This document shows, in pieces, positions 52,768-62,395 of a DNA stretch of 64,000 nucleotides (positions are counted from its first letter, which is position 1; each line of letters begins with the position of its first letter). The translations under genes were made by a program, and so were the position numbers. Origin of the DNA: Collinsella sp. AF25-2LB (GTDB taxonomy: Bacteria > Actinomycetota > Coriobacteriia > Coriobacteriales > Coriobacteriaceae); the NCBI RefSeq assembly GCF_003458415.1, contig NZ_QRUF01000003.1:106387-170386 (forward strand), read 5' to 3'. The notes beneath the pieces are model-generated. The model was not told the DNA's origin. It ran no database searches and worked only from the letters and a program-made list of their open reading frames with translations.

Positions 52768-52996
52768 GTGGACAAAAAATGCCAAATATGAGTACTGTTG
52801 CTAAGTGAATAGCATTTACATCCAAGAAGATAATGGACATAGCCGATAGTATGTTCATTAAAATTGGCTCCAATATGTCTTAAACCAGTCAGGTTGGCTG
52901 CTTTAGGGGGTTGTAGGGGTCGCTCGGACGTCATTTTGGGTGGTTTTGCCTGCTACTAAAATGGTAACAGTACTCATATTTGCCCCTTTTTGTCCA
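52768..52996. repeat. 229-bp inverted-repeat element
   Basis: The left end (from 52768: GTGGACAAAAAATGCCAAAT) and the right end (52964-52996) are reverse complements with about four mismatches in 34. The interior is AT-rich with no convincing ORF. It lies in the 545-bp gap between convergent genes, and is followed by a weak GTCCC repeat near 53130-53170. Confidence 0.85.
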
Positions 52997-53230
52997 CGAC
53001 CCCTTGGAGCCGGCTCGAAAAGAGTGATTTTGGGTTGTTTGCTGCGGGTGTGGGCTTGGAAACAACGTTCGGGGTGGCGAGGCGCCCAGAATTTGGTCGC
53101 AAGGAGGGCGTTCCTCGGCTGTGTCAGGAGTGTCCCTGGGTGCCGGCACATAAGGAACGTCCCTAACTGTCGGAGGGGGTGCCTGCCGTGGCGGGCACCC
53201 CCTCCGGATGTGGGAAGTTTGCGCTGCAGG

Positions 53231-55447
53231 TTACTTGTCGGTGCCCAGCTTGTGCGGCTTGAGAGCGAGCGCATTGACGAGCGCGTCGGTGGCAGACTTG
53301 ACGGCCGCCGGCTGCGGATCGTTGACGTGATCCTCGGGATGCACGGGCAGGTCCTTCTTGACTGCATCGTGGATCAAGTTGAGGTACTCAGTCACGCCAG
53401 TGGTCGACAGGTGCGTGCCATCGCCATCGAACAGGTCGTTGCGATTGGCACTGTATCCGTACCAGTCGATAACGCGCACGTTCTTGTAGCGCGTAGCAGC
53501 GTTGGCGATGGCCTGGTTGGTAGAGCCAACCCACGGCTGCGGGCTGCGCGTGTTCACAAACACCACAATACGCTTATCTCCTGCATCGGTCATGATGGCG
53601 TCGATCTGGTCGTCGGTTACCAAGCCGTTGGTGCCCAGTGCAAAGACCACGATCTTGCCGGCAAGGTTCTGTTGGAGATAGCCCTCAAATGTCGCGCGGC
53701 CCGCATCAAACTGGCGGCCCTTTTCGGCATCGATATGGCTGTGCGGGAACACGCCGTCAAAGGAATCAACGGCGCGCAGCGACACGGAGTCACCGATCAT
53801 CAACAGGTCGTAGGAGCCATCGGGGAAGCCGTCGTTGTCCTTGTCGGTGTCGTCGGCCGCCTGTTGGTCTGTGGGCGCGGTGTTTTTGGCTTCCTTGTTG
53901 AGGACTTCGGCGCCCTCACCGCTCAGCGCAGACGTCTCGGGCACAAAGATCAGGCCGCCCAGTGCAACGACCAACACGACAGCGCAGGCTGCGCAGACAG
54001 GGACGTGCGCGCGCACCCAGTTGGCGGGCGCGGTGGTGCCGTCGCGGAACTCGGATACGGTGCGCCCAAAGGCGCCCTTTCTAAACGGCGTCTCGATAAA
54101 GCGATATGAACATTCGGCTACGGCGACCACCAACAACACCTGCAAAATGTACTGCCACCACGGCGTATCGTTGATGTTGGCGACCGGGTTCATGAGCAAC
54201 AGTAGCGGATAGTGCCACAGGTAGATGCTGTACGAGCGCTTGCCAACCCACACGAGCGGCTCGGCGGACAGTGCGCGGGCAACCATTCCCTGGGGCTGCA
54301 CGCAGGCCGCGATGACCATGAGCGTGAGGATGGAGCATAGCAGCGTGCCGCCGCGATACTGGAACGCGGTGTAGCCGTTGGTGAGCGCGACCATGGCGGC
54401 AAGGCCAACCAGACCCACGACGCCCAACACATCGATGGATGCGGGCGAGGACCAAAAGCGCACGAGGGCGCTCGGCTGTGCCGGGACGGTCTCGGCTGCG
54501 TTGTCGGCCTTCTCGCCAGGCTTGCCCTCGGCGTTCTTGCCGTGCTTGGCGGCGCCAGCCAGGCGATTGAGCCCCAAACGATGAGCGAGACGCACCGGCG
54601 CCAGGTCGCGATTGGGGATAAAGGCCATCCAGGCGCCCAGCAGCAGCGAGAAGACGCGGGTGTCGGTGCCGTAGTACACGCGGCTGGGGTCGGCGGCAGG
54701 GTTGTAGAGCACCATCATGGCAAGGGCGGATACCGCTGCGAGTCCCAGGACCACACGGCGCGTGTTGGGTTTGCTCACATGCATGGACACCATGGCAAAC
54801 AGCAGCGGTGGCCAAACCAGGTAGAATTGTTCCTCGATGGCGAGCGACCAAAAGTGCGTAAGCGGCGAGGGGTCGCCCAGGGCGTTGAAGTACGAAACGT
54901 CCTGCATAATCTGCCACCAGTTGTTAAAGAACAGCAGCGACGGCAGAATGTCGGGACGCATCTTGGTGAGCATCACGTGGTTGAAGACGGTGCACAGCGC
55001 ACAGGTTACAACCACAACGGTCACCACGGCGGGGACCAGGCGACGGATGCGGCGGATCCAGAAGCTCTTGAGGTCGATGCGGCCGGTCTTTGATACTTCG
55101 TTGATGAGCAGGCGCGTGATCAGGTAGCCCGAGAGCACAAAGAAAATCGTGACTCCAAGCAAGCCGCCCTGCGCCCAGGTGAGGTTGAGGTGATAGAGCA
55201 CCACCGCGACGACGGCAAGCGTGCGCAGGCCGTCAAGGGCAGGGATGTAGCGGGACTTGGGGCGAGCAGGCGTCTGCTCCGCGGCGGGAGTGTTGGCGCG
55301 GCCCGCGTTGTTGGCAGAAGCGCGATGGAGGCTCGCGGTGCGTCGCGGCTCGTTGGCACGGCGTTCGCCCTTCACGCGTTCGTGCGGCGCCGGCTCGTTG
55401 CCCGTGCGGCGTCGACCGCGCGAGCCCGATTGCGAGAATTGTTCCAT
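53231..55447 (-). CDS. OatA-like membrane acyltransferase with SGNH domain
   Basis: This 738-residue protein has a basic N-terminal tail (~70 residues), an acyltransferase-3 domain of about ten membrane segments beginning IPALDGLRTLAVVAVVLYHL (catalytic-type His) and an eleventh segment. The extracytoplasmic SGNH hydrolase-like domain (about 565-735) has MIGDSVSLRA (Ser), GTNG (Asn) and DGTHLS (Asp-x-x-His). That arrangement O-acetylates peptidoglycan or exported glycans (OatA type). No clear ribosome-binding site precedes the ATG at 55447; an internal start before ~residue 70 is possible. Confidence 0.88.
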   Translation of the reverse strand: MEQFSQSGSRGRRRTGNEPAPHERVKGERRANEPRRTASLHRASANNAGRANTPAAEQTPARPKSRYIPALDGLRTLAVVAVVLYHLNLTWAQGGLLGVTIFFVLSGYLITRLLINEVSKTGRIDLKSFWIRRIRRLVPAVVTVVVVTCALCTVFNHVMLTKMRPDILPSLLFFNNWWQIMQDVSYFNALGDPSPLTHFWSLAIEEQFYLVWPPLLFAMVSMHVSKPNTRRVVLGLAAVSALAMMVLYNPAADPSRVYYGTDTRVFSLLLGAWMAFIPNRDLAPVRLAHRLGLNRLAGAAKHGKNAEGKPGEKADNAAETVPAQPSALVRFWSSPASIDVLGVVGLVGLAAMVALTNGYTAFQYRGGTLLCSILTLMVIAACVQPQGMVARALSAEPLVWVGKRSYSIYLWHYPLLLLMNPVANINDTPWWQYILQVLLVVAVAECSYRFIETPFRKGAFGRTVSEFRDGTTAPANWVRAHVPVCAACAVVLVVALGGLIFVPETSALSGEGAEVLNKEAKNTAPTDQQAADDTDKDNDGFPDGSYDLLMIGDSVSLRAVDSFDGVFPHSHIDAEKGRQFDAGRATFEGYLQQNLAGKIVVFALGTNGLVTDDQIDAIMTDAGDKRIVVFVNTRSPQPWVGSTNQAIANAATRYKNVRVIDWYGYSANRNDLFDGDGTHLSTTGVTEYLNLIHDAVKKDLPVHPEDHVNDPQPAAVKSATDALVNALALKPHKLGTDK

Positions 55448-55633
55448 AAAACATCATCCAATGACGAGAATAATCAGCACGTATTCATTGTAGCTGCCTG
55501 CCCCTGTGAATGCTTGCTGCTGGCGCAAGCTCAAGCGCGCGTCCACATCAAAGTGAACTAAAGTTATAGAGGCGTGAGAGCGCACGATCGACGACCGGCA
55601 GCGGGTGCAGAGCCCGCGGACGAGGAGGTTTCC

Positions 55634-56629
55634 ATGGCAGATTGCGGCATCGTCGCGGTGTTCGGCAGCATGAACATGGACCTTTCGGTGGCGTGCGAGC
55701 GCATGCCGCGTGCGGGCGAGACGGTCGATGGCAGCGGTTTTATCACCAACGCCGGCGGTAAGGGAGCCAATCAGGCCGTTGCCGCTGCGCGCATGGGTGC
55801 GCGCACGTGCATGATCGGCGCTGTTGGGCGCGATACCTTTGGCGATGCGCTCGTGGCAGGGCTCCAGGATGCCGGCGTGGGCGTTGAGTTCGTGGCGCGT
55901 CGCGATGACGTGGAGACCGGTACCGCGACTATCATTCGCTGCGAGAGCGACAACCGCATCGTGCTGTCGCCGGGCGCCAACCATGCGCTTGCGGGCGAGG
56001 ACGTTGCCCGCGCACTGAGGCGCTTGGTGGCCGACGAGCTCGACGGCGATGCCAGCGAGATTGCCCCGGCTGCCGGAAGCGTCTTTATTGCCCAGGGCGA
56101 ATGTGACCTTGCAGCGACGGCCGAGGCGCTTGCTTGCGCTCACGAGCTGGGGTTCTATACGATCTTTAACCCGGCGCCCGCCTGCGACCTGCCGGCAGGA
56201 GCGTGGCCTGCGGTCGACTTGGTCTGCCCCAACGAGACCGAGTGCCAGATGCTGACGGGCATTCTGCCCACAGATGATGCGAGTTGCGTCGCCGCGCTCA
56301 ATGCGCTGCTCGACAAGGGCGCCGGGGCTGCGGTCATCACGTTGGGCGGCGCCGGCTCGGTTACGCTCGGCGATGGCGGTGAGCCGCTGCGCATGCCGGC
56401 GCTTTCGAGCGCGGTGGTCGATACGACGGCCGCGGGCGATACGTTTATCGGCGCGTTGGCGGCGGCTCGTCTGGAGGGCCTGCCGCTCTTTGAGTGCATG
56501 GCCGCGGGTACTCGCGCCTCGGCGGTGACGGTGTCGCGCCTGGGCGCTCAGCAATCAATTCCCACGCGTGCGGAAGTCGAGCACAAGTTTGATTTAGACG
56601 GTTTGAATGTAGACGGAGAAGCGGAGTAG
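55634..56629 (+). CDS. PfkB-family sugar kinase, ribokinase-like
   Basis: This 331-residue kinase shows ribokinase features: GSMNMDLSV at the N-terminus, [18 protein letters not shown] for sugar binding and [13 protein letters not shown] near the C-terminus with the catalytic Asp (the usual GAGD reads AAGD). GAGGAGG precedes the ATG at 55634. The next gene, 4 bp away, is a nucleoside hydrolase, so ribose freed from nucleosides is the likely substrate, giving ribose 5-phosphate. Confidence 0.85.
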   Translation: MADCGIVAVFGSMNMDLSVACERMPRAGETVDGSGFITNAGGKGANQAVAAARMGARTCMIGAVGRDTFGDALVAGLQDAGVGVEFVARRDDVETGTATIIRCESDNRIVLSPGANHALAGEDVARALRRLVADELDGDASEIAPAAGSVFIAQGECDLAATAEALACAHELGFYTIFNPAPACDLPAGAWPAVDLVCPNETECQMLTGILPTDDASCVAALNALLDKGAGAAVITLGGAGSVTLGDGGEPLRMPALSSAVVDTTAAGDTFIGALAAARLEGLPLFECMAAGTRASAVTVSRLGAQQSIPTRAEVEHKFDLDGLNVDGEAE

Positions 56630-56633
56630 AACA

Positions 56634-57608
56634 ATGGCAACCAAGAAGCTGATCCTTGATCTGGATATGGGTGTGGACGATGCGATGGCGCTCGCCTATG
56701 CCATCGCGAGCCCCGAGGTGGAGCTCGTCGGCATCACCACGTGCTTTGGCAACGTGCGCGTCGAGCAGTCAGCGCACAACTGCTTGGCGGTGCTCGACCT
56801 GTTGGGTCGTCCCGAGGTGCCGGTGTACCTGGGCGCCGATCGTCCCATGAAGGCGACCGAACCCTACACGCCGCCGGCGTCCACCACGCTTATCCACGGC
56901 AAGAACGGTATTGGCGGCGCAAGCGTGCCCGCCTCGCCGTACGAGCCAGTGGGCGCGACGTCGGCCGATGGCAATGCGGCGGTCGATTACCTGATTGATG
57001 CCGCGCGTACCTATGGTCCCGATCTGGTCTACGTTGCGACCGGCCCGCTCACCAATCTGGCGCTTGCCCTGGAGCGCGATGCGGCGGCGATGATGTCCAT
57101 CGGCCGCGTGGTCGTGATGGGCGGTGCGCTTACCGTGCCCGGCAACGTGAGCGCGGGCGCCGAGGCCAACATGGCGGGCGACCCCGAGGCTGCCGACGCC
57201 GTGTTGCGCTCGGGCCGCAAGCTCACCATGGTGGGACTGGACGTGACGCATCGCGTGGTGCTCACGCGCCGCGACGTTGCCGGCTGGACAGGCTCGGGCA
57301 CCATGGCGGGCTGCGCATTTGCGAGCATGGTCGAGCACTACATTGGCTCGTACGAGATGAACGCGCCCTACCTGGGCGGCTGTGCGCTGCACGATCCTCT
57401 GGCCGTTGCCGTGGCGATCGATCCCACGCTCGTGGGCGCGCTCGGCTGCAATCTGCGCGTCGACCTGCTGGGCGAGTACCGCGGCCGCACCATCTGCGAC
57501 GAGCACCGCCTGTCCGATCCGGATAAGAGCGCGCTCGTGGCGCTCACCGTGGACGCCCCACGTTTCCTCGCGGAGTTTAAGGCACGCATGGCTCGCATCC
57601 TTGGCTAA
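56634..57608 (+). CDS. Inosine-uridine-type nucleoside N-ribohydrolase
   Basis: This 324-residue enzyme hydrolyses ribonucleosides to base and ribose. The Ca2+-binding N-terminus reads LDLDMGVDDAMAL (family DxDxGxDD). A VYVATGPLTNLALAL segment and a C-terminal Asp (LHDPLAVAVAI) complete the site. GGAG precedes the ATG. It forms an operon with the ribokinase-like gene; together they salvage nucleosides into the pentose phosphate pathway. Confidence 0.9.
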   Translation: MATKKLILDLDMGVDDAMALAYAIASPEVELVGITTCFGNVRVEQSAHNCLAVLDLLGRPEVPVYLGADRPMKATEPYTPPASTTLIHGKNGIGGASVPASPYEPVGATSADGNAAVDYLIDAARTYGPDLVYVATGPLTNLALALERDAAAMMSIGRVVVMGGALTVPGNVSAGAEANMAGDPEAADAVLRSGRKLTMVGLDVTHRVVLTRRDVAGWTGSGTMAGCAFASMVEHYIGSYEMNAPYLGGCALHDPLAVAVAIDPTLVGALGCNLRVDLLGEYRGRTICDEHRLSDPDKSALVALTVDAPRFLAEFKARMARILG

Positions 57609-57682
57609 ACGGTTTCTGTGCCCCGTTCCAGATTAGCTACCGAGTAAATACGCCCGTTGGGGGAATAGTCGCGTCGCTTCGC

Positions 57683-57711
57683 TTGACAACAGGCTAAACT
57701 AGCTATTAAAC
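57683..57711 (+). promoter_or_regulatory. Probable promoter and autoregulatory region of the LacI gene
   Basis: TTGACA at 57683-57688 is followed by a TATTAA/TTAAAC-like -10. Several TAAAC/GTTTA boxes (GGCTAAACT, CTGTTTAG) lie within 50 bp downstream, like those before the isomerase gene. Confidence 0.5.
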
Positions 57712-57811
57712 ATTTACTATTCTGTTTAGATTGAATTTGCGGTCGTTTAGTTGTCGAGTCACGGGGCGGTCAGGCCACGATGCTCGACAGCGGCCGTTGC
57801 TAGGGGGAACA

Positions 57812-58822
57812 ATGGCTAAAGCAAGTGTTCGCGAGATCAGCCGCATTACCGGTTTTTCGCCTGCGACCGTGTCCAACGCGCTCAACCGCAAGCGCAGCGT
57901 GAGCGAGGAGACCGCCAAGGTCATCCTGGAGTGCGCGCAGTCGCTCGGCTATCAGCAGTCGACGCAACTCGAGAGCATCCAGTTTGTGCTCGCGCGCAAG
58001 ACGGGCGCCATCCTGGACGAGAGCACCTTCCATCCCGCGGTTATTGAGGGCGTGGAGCGCCAGGCGCGTCGCCACGGCATGAGCACGAGCTTTGTCTCGC
58101 TCGACTTTAGCGACCTGGACGCCGTGCGTCCGCAGGTCGAGGGCCTGATCGCCGATCCGTCCGCCGCCATCGTGCTGATGGGCACCGAGCTGGGCGAAGA
58201 AGACTACGCCCTGTTCGCTAACGCCGCTGCCCACCTGATCGTGCTCGATGGCTGGAGCGACCGCCAGTACTTCGATGCCGTAGTCATTGCCAATACCGAT
58301 TCGGTGCTGCGCGCCGTGGACTACCTTATCGAGAAGGGTCACAGGCAAATCGGCTATCTGGCAGGCGATCTTCGTATCCGCAACTTTAAGGATCGCGAGC
58401 GCGGCTATCGCCAAGCACTTGAGGATGCGGGCCTCGAGGCAAACCCGGCATGGCGCGTCACGCTGGGCACCACGCTCGAAGGTGCCTATCGCGATATGGG
58501 TGCATGGCTCGACAGCGTCTCACGCGACGACCTGCCGACGGCTTTCTTTGCCGAGAACGACGTGCTCGCCGTGGGTGCCATGCGCGCGTTCAACGAGCAC
58601 GGCATTCGCGTGCCCGAGGATGTCTCGATCATCGGCTTTGACGACCTATCTCTGGGCGCCTTCTCCAACCCGCCACTCACCACGGTGCATGTTCCCAAAC
58701 ACGAGGTGGGCGAGATCGCGGTGCGCCGTCTGGTGGGTAACATCCGCAATCCCAAGAGCTATACCTGCAAAACGGCCGTGTCGACCTATTTTGTCGAGCG
58801 CCAGAGCGTGCGCGAAATCTAG
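57812..58822 (+). CDS. LacI-family transcriptional regulator
   Basis: This 336-residue repressor has the LacI N-terminal HTH (VREISRITGFSPATVSNALN) and hinge, and a periplasmic-binding-protein-like sugar domain (for example VSIIGFDDLSLGAFSNPPLTTVH near the C-terminus). GGGGGA precedes the ATG at 57812; the longer frame upstream is non-coding. It lies just before the isomerase/transketolase/kinase operon with shared GTTTAC-type boxes, so it probably controls that operon in response to its sugar or a phosphate intermediate. Confidence 0.9.
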   Translation: MAKASVREISRITGFSPATVSNALNRKRSVSEETAKVILECAQSLGYQQSTQLESIQFVLARKTGAILDESTFHPAVIEGVERQARRHGMSTSFVSLDFSDLDAVRPQVEGLIADPSAAIVLMGTELGEEDYALFANAAAHLIVLDGWSDRQYFDAVVIANTDSVLRAVDYLIEKGHRQIGYLAGDLRIRNFKDRERGYRQALEDAGLEANPAWRVTLGTTLEGAYRDMGAWLDSVSRDDLPTAFFAENDVLAVGAMRAFNEHGIRVPEDVSIIGFDDLSLGAFSNPPLTTVHVPKHEVGEIAVRRLVGNIRNPKSYTCKTAVSTYFVERQSVREI

Positions 58823-58887
58823 GCGGAGACGGCATTGCCTGCAGCGTGCCAAAGCTCGCTAGGGCAGTTAACATAGTGCCATTCAGA

Positions 58888-58913
58888 AGAGGGTCCTTCG
58901 GGGCCCTCTTTTT
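58888..58913 (+). terminator. Terminator of the LacI gene
   Basis: AGAGGGTCC pairs with GGGCCCTCT around a TTCG tetraloop, followed by TTTTT. Confidence 0.9.
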
Positions 58914-58933
58914 GTTGCCCTTGTATGTTCAGA

Positions 58934-59057
58934 TTGTTTACATACCGTTTAGGCTGATTTCTCTACCGTTTACGAGACCTTCGCGCTAAACTTTTAAACA
59001 AAAGAGTAAAACATTTAGTAAACAGAACAAAACGAAACACACATCTGTTTACTGAAC
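58934..59057 (+). promoter_or_regulatory. Cluster of GTTTAC/GTAAAC boxes, candidate LacI operators
   Basis: Boxes include TTGTTTAC (58934), CCGTTTAG (58945), CCGTTTAC (58966), GCTAAAC (58985) and TTTTAAAC (58992). TTTAGTAAACAGA (59014-59026) faces TCTGTTTACTGAAC (59044-59057), nearly a 12-bp inverted repeat 17 bp apart. They fill the 257-bp gap between the regulator and the isomerase gene. Confidence 0.6.
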
Positions 59058-59079
59058 ATGTGATAAGGGGAGGACGTAC

Positions 59080-60480
59080 ATGGATAAGATCAAGCTCGGC
59101 TTTGTACCCACGCGCCGCAGCATCTTTAGCGCGCCGGACGCGATCAAGTATCGCGGCCTGACGGCTGATCGTCTGCGCGAGATCGGCGTCGACATCGTGG
59201 ATATCGACGACATCAACGACGAGGGCCTGCTGTTCGACGACAGCCATATCGCGCCTATCGTCGAGAAGTTCCGCGCCGAGGGCGTCGACGGCATCATGCT
59301 GTGCCACGCCAACTTTGGTACCGAGTATGTCTGCGCCCGCCTTGCGCGCGAGCTCGGCTTGCCCGTGCTGCTGTGGGGCCCGCGCGACGAGCGCCCCGAG
59401 CCCGACGGCACTCGTCTGCGCGACAGCCAGTGCGGTCTGTTCGCGACCGGCAAGGTCCTGCGTCGCTTCCAGGTTCCCTTCACCTACATGACCAACTGCC
59501 GTCTGACCGATCCCGAGTTCGAGCGCGGTGTCTGGGACTTTTTGGCCGTGTGCAACGTGGTCAAGACTTTCAAGCACACCCGCATCCTGCAGATGGCCAC
59601 TCGCCCGTTCGACTTCTGGTCCACCATGTGCAACGAGGGCGAGCTGCTCGAGAAGTTCAACATTCAGCTTTCGCCCATCCCCATGACCGAGCTTGTCCAG
59701 GCCGTGCGCGACGCCCAGGCCGACGAGCAGGCCATGGCAGCCATGCTCGCCCACATTGGTGACAGCTTTGAGATCTGCATTCCCGAGGACAAGGTCCCCG
59801 CGGTCGCCGGTCTTGCTATCGCCATGAAGCGCTTGGTCGAGAAGTATGGCTGCAACGCCGGTGCCATTCAGTGCTGGAACGCTCTGCAGGACGAGCTGGG
59901 CATTATGCCCTGCGCTGCCAACGCCATCCTCAACGAGATGGGCATTCCTATCGTATGCGAGACCGATATCCACGGCGCCATCACCGCGCTGATGGTCGAG
60001 GCCGCCGACCTGGGCCGTCACCGCGGCATGTTTGCCGACTGGACCGTGCGTCATCCCGACAACGAGAACGGCGAGCTGCTGCAGCACTGCGGCCCCTGGC
60101 CCTGCAGCTGCGCGGCCGTCAAGCCCAAGCTCACTTACCCGCTGGCTTTCGATCACCCCGGCGCGCTGACGGCCGAGGCCAAGCACGGCGACCTCACCCT
60201 TGCCCGCTTTGACGGCGACAACGGCGAGTACTCGCTGCTGCTGGGCAACGCCCGCGGCATCGACGGCCCGGCCGGCATGGGCACCTACCTGTGGGTCGAG
60301 GTCGAAAACCTCAAGCGCCTCGAGGCCAAGATCGTCGAGGGTCCCTACATCCACCACTGTGTCGCCATCCACGCCAACGTGGTGCCGGTGCTCTACGAGG
60401 CGTGCAAGTACATCGGCATTGTCCCCGACCTGTACGATCCCATCGAAGAAGACGTCAAAGCCTACCTGCGAGGAGAGTAG
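59080..60480 (+). CDS. L-fucose/L-arabinose isomerase-family sugar isomerase
   Basis: This 466-residue protein resembles the FucI/AraA-fold isomerases: GIMLCHANFGTEYVCARLARELGLPVLLWGPRDE in the first half, a CWNALQDELGIMPCAANAILNEMGIPIVCETDIHGA stretch with acidic metal-ligand candidates, and a His-containing C-terminus. Members interconvert aldoses and ketoses using Mn2+. It is shorter than classical FucI (about 590). GGGGAGGA precedes the ATG. It is the first gene of a four-gene operon with split transketolase and FGGY kinase. The exact sugar is unknown. Confidence 0.8.
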   Translation: MDKIKLGFVPTRRSIFSAPDAIKYRGLTADRLREIGVDIVDIDDINDEGLLFDDSHIAPIVEKFRAEGVDGIMLCHANFGTEYVCARLARELGLPVLLWGPRDERPEPDGTRLRDSQCGLFATGKVLRRFQVPFTYMTNCRLTDPEFERGVWDFLAVCNVVKTFKHTRILQMATRPFDFWSTMCNEGELLEKFNIQLSPIPMTELVQAVRDAQADEQAMAAMLAHIGDSFEICIPEDKVPAVAGLAIAMKRLVEKYGCNAGAIQCWNALQDELGIMPCAANAILNEMGIPIVCETDIHGAITALMVEAADLGRHRGMFADWTVRHPDNENGELLQHCGPWPCSCAAVKPKLTYPLAFDHPGALTAEAKHGDLTLARFDGDNGEYSLLLGNARGIDGPAGMGTYLWVEVENLKRLEAKIVEGPYIHHCVAIHANVVPVLYEACKYIGIVPDLYDPIEEDVKAYLRGE

Positions 60481-60482
60481 AA

Positions 60483-61319
60483 ATGGCAACTATCGAAGAG
60501 CTTGAGTCCCTGCGTTGGGACCTTCGCCGCGATTGCGTCGATATCATCATGGCTGGCGCCGGCGGCCATATCGGCGGCGACATGTCGGTGATCGATGCCC
60601 TCATGACCCTCTACGCCAACCATCTCAACATTTCGCCCGAGACCGTCGACGATCCCAACCGCGATCGCTTCGTGCTCTCCAAGGGCCACGCAATGGAGGC
60701 CTACTATGCGGTGCTCTGCCACGAGGGCTATCTGGACCTCGATGACGTCAAGGCCCGCTTCTCCAAGTTCGGCAGCCCCTACATCGGTCACCCCAACAAC
60801 AAGCTCAAGGGCATCGAGATGAACTCGGGCTCGTTGGGTCACGGCCTGCCCGTGGCCGTGGGCATGGCGCTTGCCGGCAAGATGGACGGCCGCGACTACC
60901 GCGTCTACACCATCATGGGCGACGGCGAGCTTGCCGAGGGCTCGGTCTGGGAGGGCGCCATGAGCGGCGGCAACTACCAGCTCGATAACCTGTGCGCGCT
61001 CGTGGACCGCAACCGCCTGCAGATCAGCGGTAGCACCGAGGACGTCATGAAGCAGGATTCGCAGGAGGAGCGCTGGGCTGCCTTCGGTTGGAACGTGCTG
61101 TCCATTCCGGGCAACGACGTCCAGGCCATCGACGCCGCGCTGACGCTGGCCGCCGAGACCAAGGGTAAGCCCACGGTCATCATCCTCAACACGGTGAAGG
61201 GCTACGGCTCGCCGGTTATGGAGGACAAGGCCGCCTGGCATCATCACCTGCCCAACGATGAGGAATATGCCCAGATCATCGCCGATTTCGCTGCCCATAA
61301 GGAGGCTATCAATGGCTAA
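60483..61319 (+). CDS. Transketolase, N-terminal subunit
   Basis: This 278-residue protein corresponds to the thiamine-diphosphate-binding half of transketolase: GHIGGDMSVIDALMTLY, SLGHGLPVAVGMAL and GDGELAEGSVWEGAM with the TPP motif. The start is 2 bp after the isomerase stop. It overlaps the C-terminal subunit by 8 bp. Split transketolases in sugar operons often act on unusual ketose phosphates, as in apulose-4-phosphate transketolase. Confidence 0.92.
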   Translation: MATIEELESLRWDLRRDCVDIIMAGAGGHIGGDMSVIDALMTLYANHLNISPETVDDPNRDRFVLSKGHAMEAYYAVLCHEGYLDLDDVKARFSKFGSPYIGHPNNKLKGIEMNSGSLGHGLPVAVGMALAGKMDGRDYRVYTIMGDGELAEGSVWEGAMSGGNYQLDNLCALVDRNRLQISGSTEDVMKQDSQEERWAAFGWNVLSIPGNDVQAIDAALTLAAETKGKPTVIILNTVKGYGSPVMEDKAAWHHHLPNDEEYAQIIADFAAHKEAING

Positions 61320-62253
61320 CAAGATCGCCAACCGCAAGGCTATCTGCGACACGCTGCTCGAGGCCGCCGCAACCGATAAAGACATCGTCGTCCTGTGCTC
61401 CGACTCCCGCGGCTCTGCATCGCTCACGCCGTTCTTTGACCAGTATCCCCAGCAGTCCGTTGAGGTCGGCATTGCCGAGCAGGACCTGGTGAGCATCGCC
61501 GCCGGCATGGCCTCGTGCGGCAAGAAGGCCTGGGCCGCCTCGCCGGCGTCCTTTGTGACCACGCGCTCGTATGAGCAGTGCAAGGTCGACGTTTCGTACT
61601 CCAACACCAACGTCAAGCTCATCGGCATCTCGGGCGGCGTGTCCTACGGCGCCTTAGGCATGAGCCATCACTCCGCGCAGGATATCGCCGCCATGAGCGC
61701 GATTCCCAACATGCGCGTGTATCTGCCGAGCGATCGCTTCCAGACCGCCGAGCTCGTGCGTGCCCTGGTCGCCGACAACAAGCCGGCCTACATCCGCGTG
61801 GGCCGCAACCCGGTGGAGGACGTGTACACTGAGGACGAGTGCCCGTTCCAGATGGATCGCGCCACCTGGGTGCGCCGCGGCACCGATGTGACGATCGTCG
61901 CTACCGGTGAGATGGTCCGCCACGCCGTGGACGCCGCCGATCTGCTGGCCGAGCAGGGCATCTCGGCGACGGTGCTCGATATGTACTGCGTCAAACCGCT
62001 CGATGCCGAGGCCGTGATCGAGGCCGCCGGTGCCACGCGCGCCGTCGTGACCGTCGAGGAGCACAGTCCCTTCGGCGGCCTGGGTTCCATGGTCGCGCAG
62101 GTCGTGGGTGAGCACTGCCCGCGTCCGGTCAAGTGCCTCTCCCTGCCCGATGCGCCGGTCATCACCGGCACGAGCCCCGAGGTCTTCGCGCACTACGGCC
62201 TGACGGGCGAGGGAATCGCCAAGACGGTCGCCGAGGTCCTTCCCGCAGAGTAA
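61312..62253 (+). CDS. Transketolase, C-terminal subunit
   Basis: This 313-residue protein is the pyrimidine-binding and C-terminal half of transketolase: VEVGIAEQDLVSIAAGMA contains the catalytic Glu that activates TPP, and a C-terminal domain (VVTVEEHSPFGGLGSMVAQV) follows. AAGGAGG precedes the ATG at 61312, inside the end of the N-subunit gene. The two chains must assemble for activity. Confidence 0.92.
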   Translation: MANKIANRKAICDTLLEAAATDKDIVVLCSDSRGSASLTPFFDQYPQQSVEVGIAEQDLVSIAAGMASCGKKAWAASPASFVTTRSYEQCKVDVSYSNTNVKLIGISGGVSYGALGMSHHSAQDIAAMSAIPNMRVYLPSDRFQTAELVRALVADNKPAYIRVGRNPVEDVYTEDECPFQMDRATWVRRGTDVTIVATGEMVRHAVDAADLLAEQGISATVLDMYCVKPLDAEAVIEAAGATRAVVTVEEHSPFGGLGSMVAQVVGEHCPRPVKCLSLPDAPVITGTSPEVFAHYGLTGEGIAKTVAEVLPAE

Positions 62254-62283
62254 TTGGTGCATCGGGGACAGGTTTGCACCAAT
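62253..62283. repeat. Hairpin with GGGGACAGG loop
   Basis: ATTGGTGCA (62253-62261) pairs perfectly with TGCACCAAT (62275-62283), with GGGGACAGG in the loop. It lies directly after the transketolase stop and may attenuate the kinase gene. Confidence 0.65.
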
Positions 62284-62395
62284 CCTTTTAGGTTGAATTC
62301 TGAGCAGGCCGGCTGCGCTCTCATGAGCCGGTCGGCCACTCGCTCCTTGTCCGTCGGGTTTTAGTTTTGAATCGACGGGGGAGACAGGAGAGTAC

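Noticed and set aside
52903..53367. 154-codon minus-strand ORF
   Set aside because: It runs through the inverted-repeat element and the end of the acyltransferase gene and has no recognisable features.
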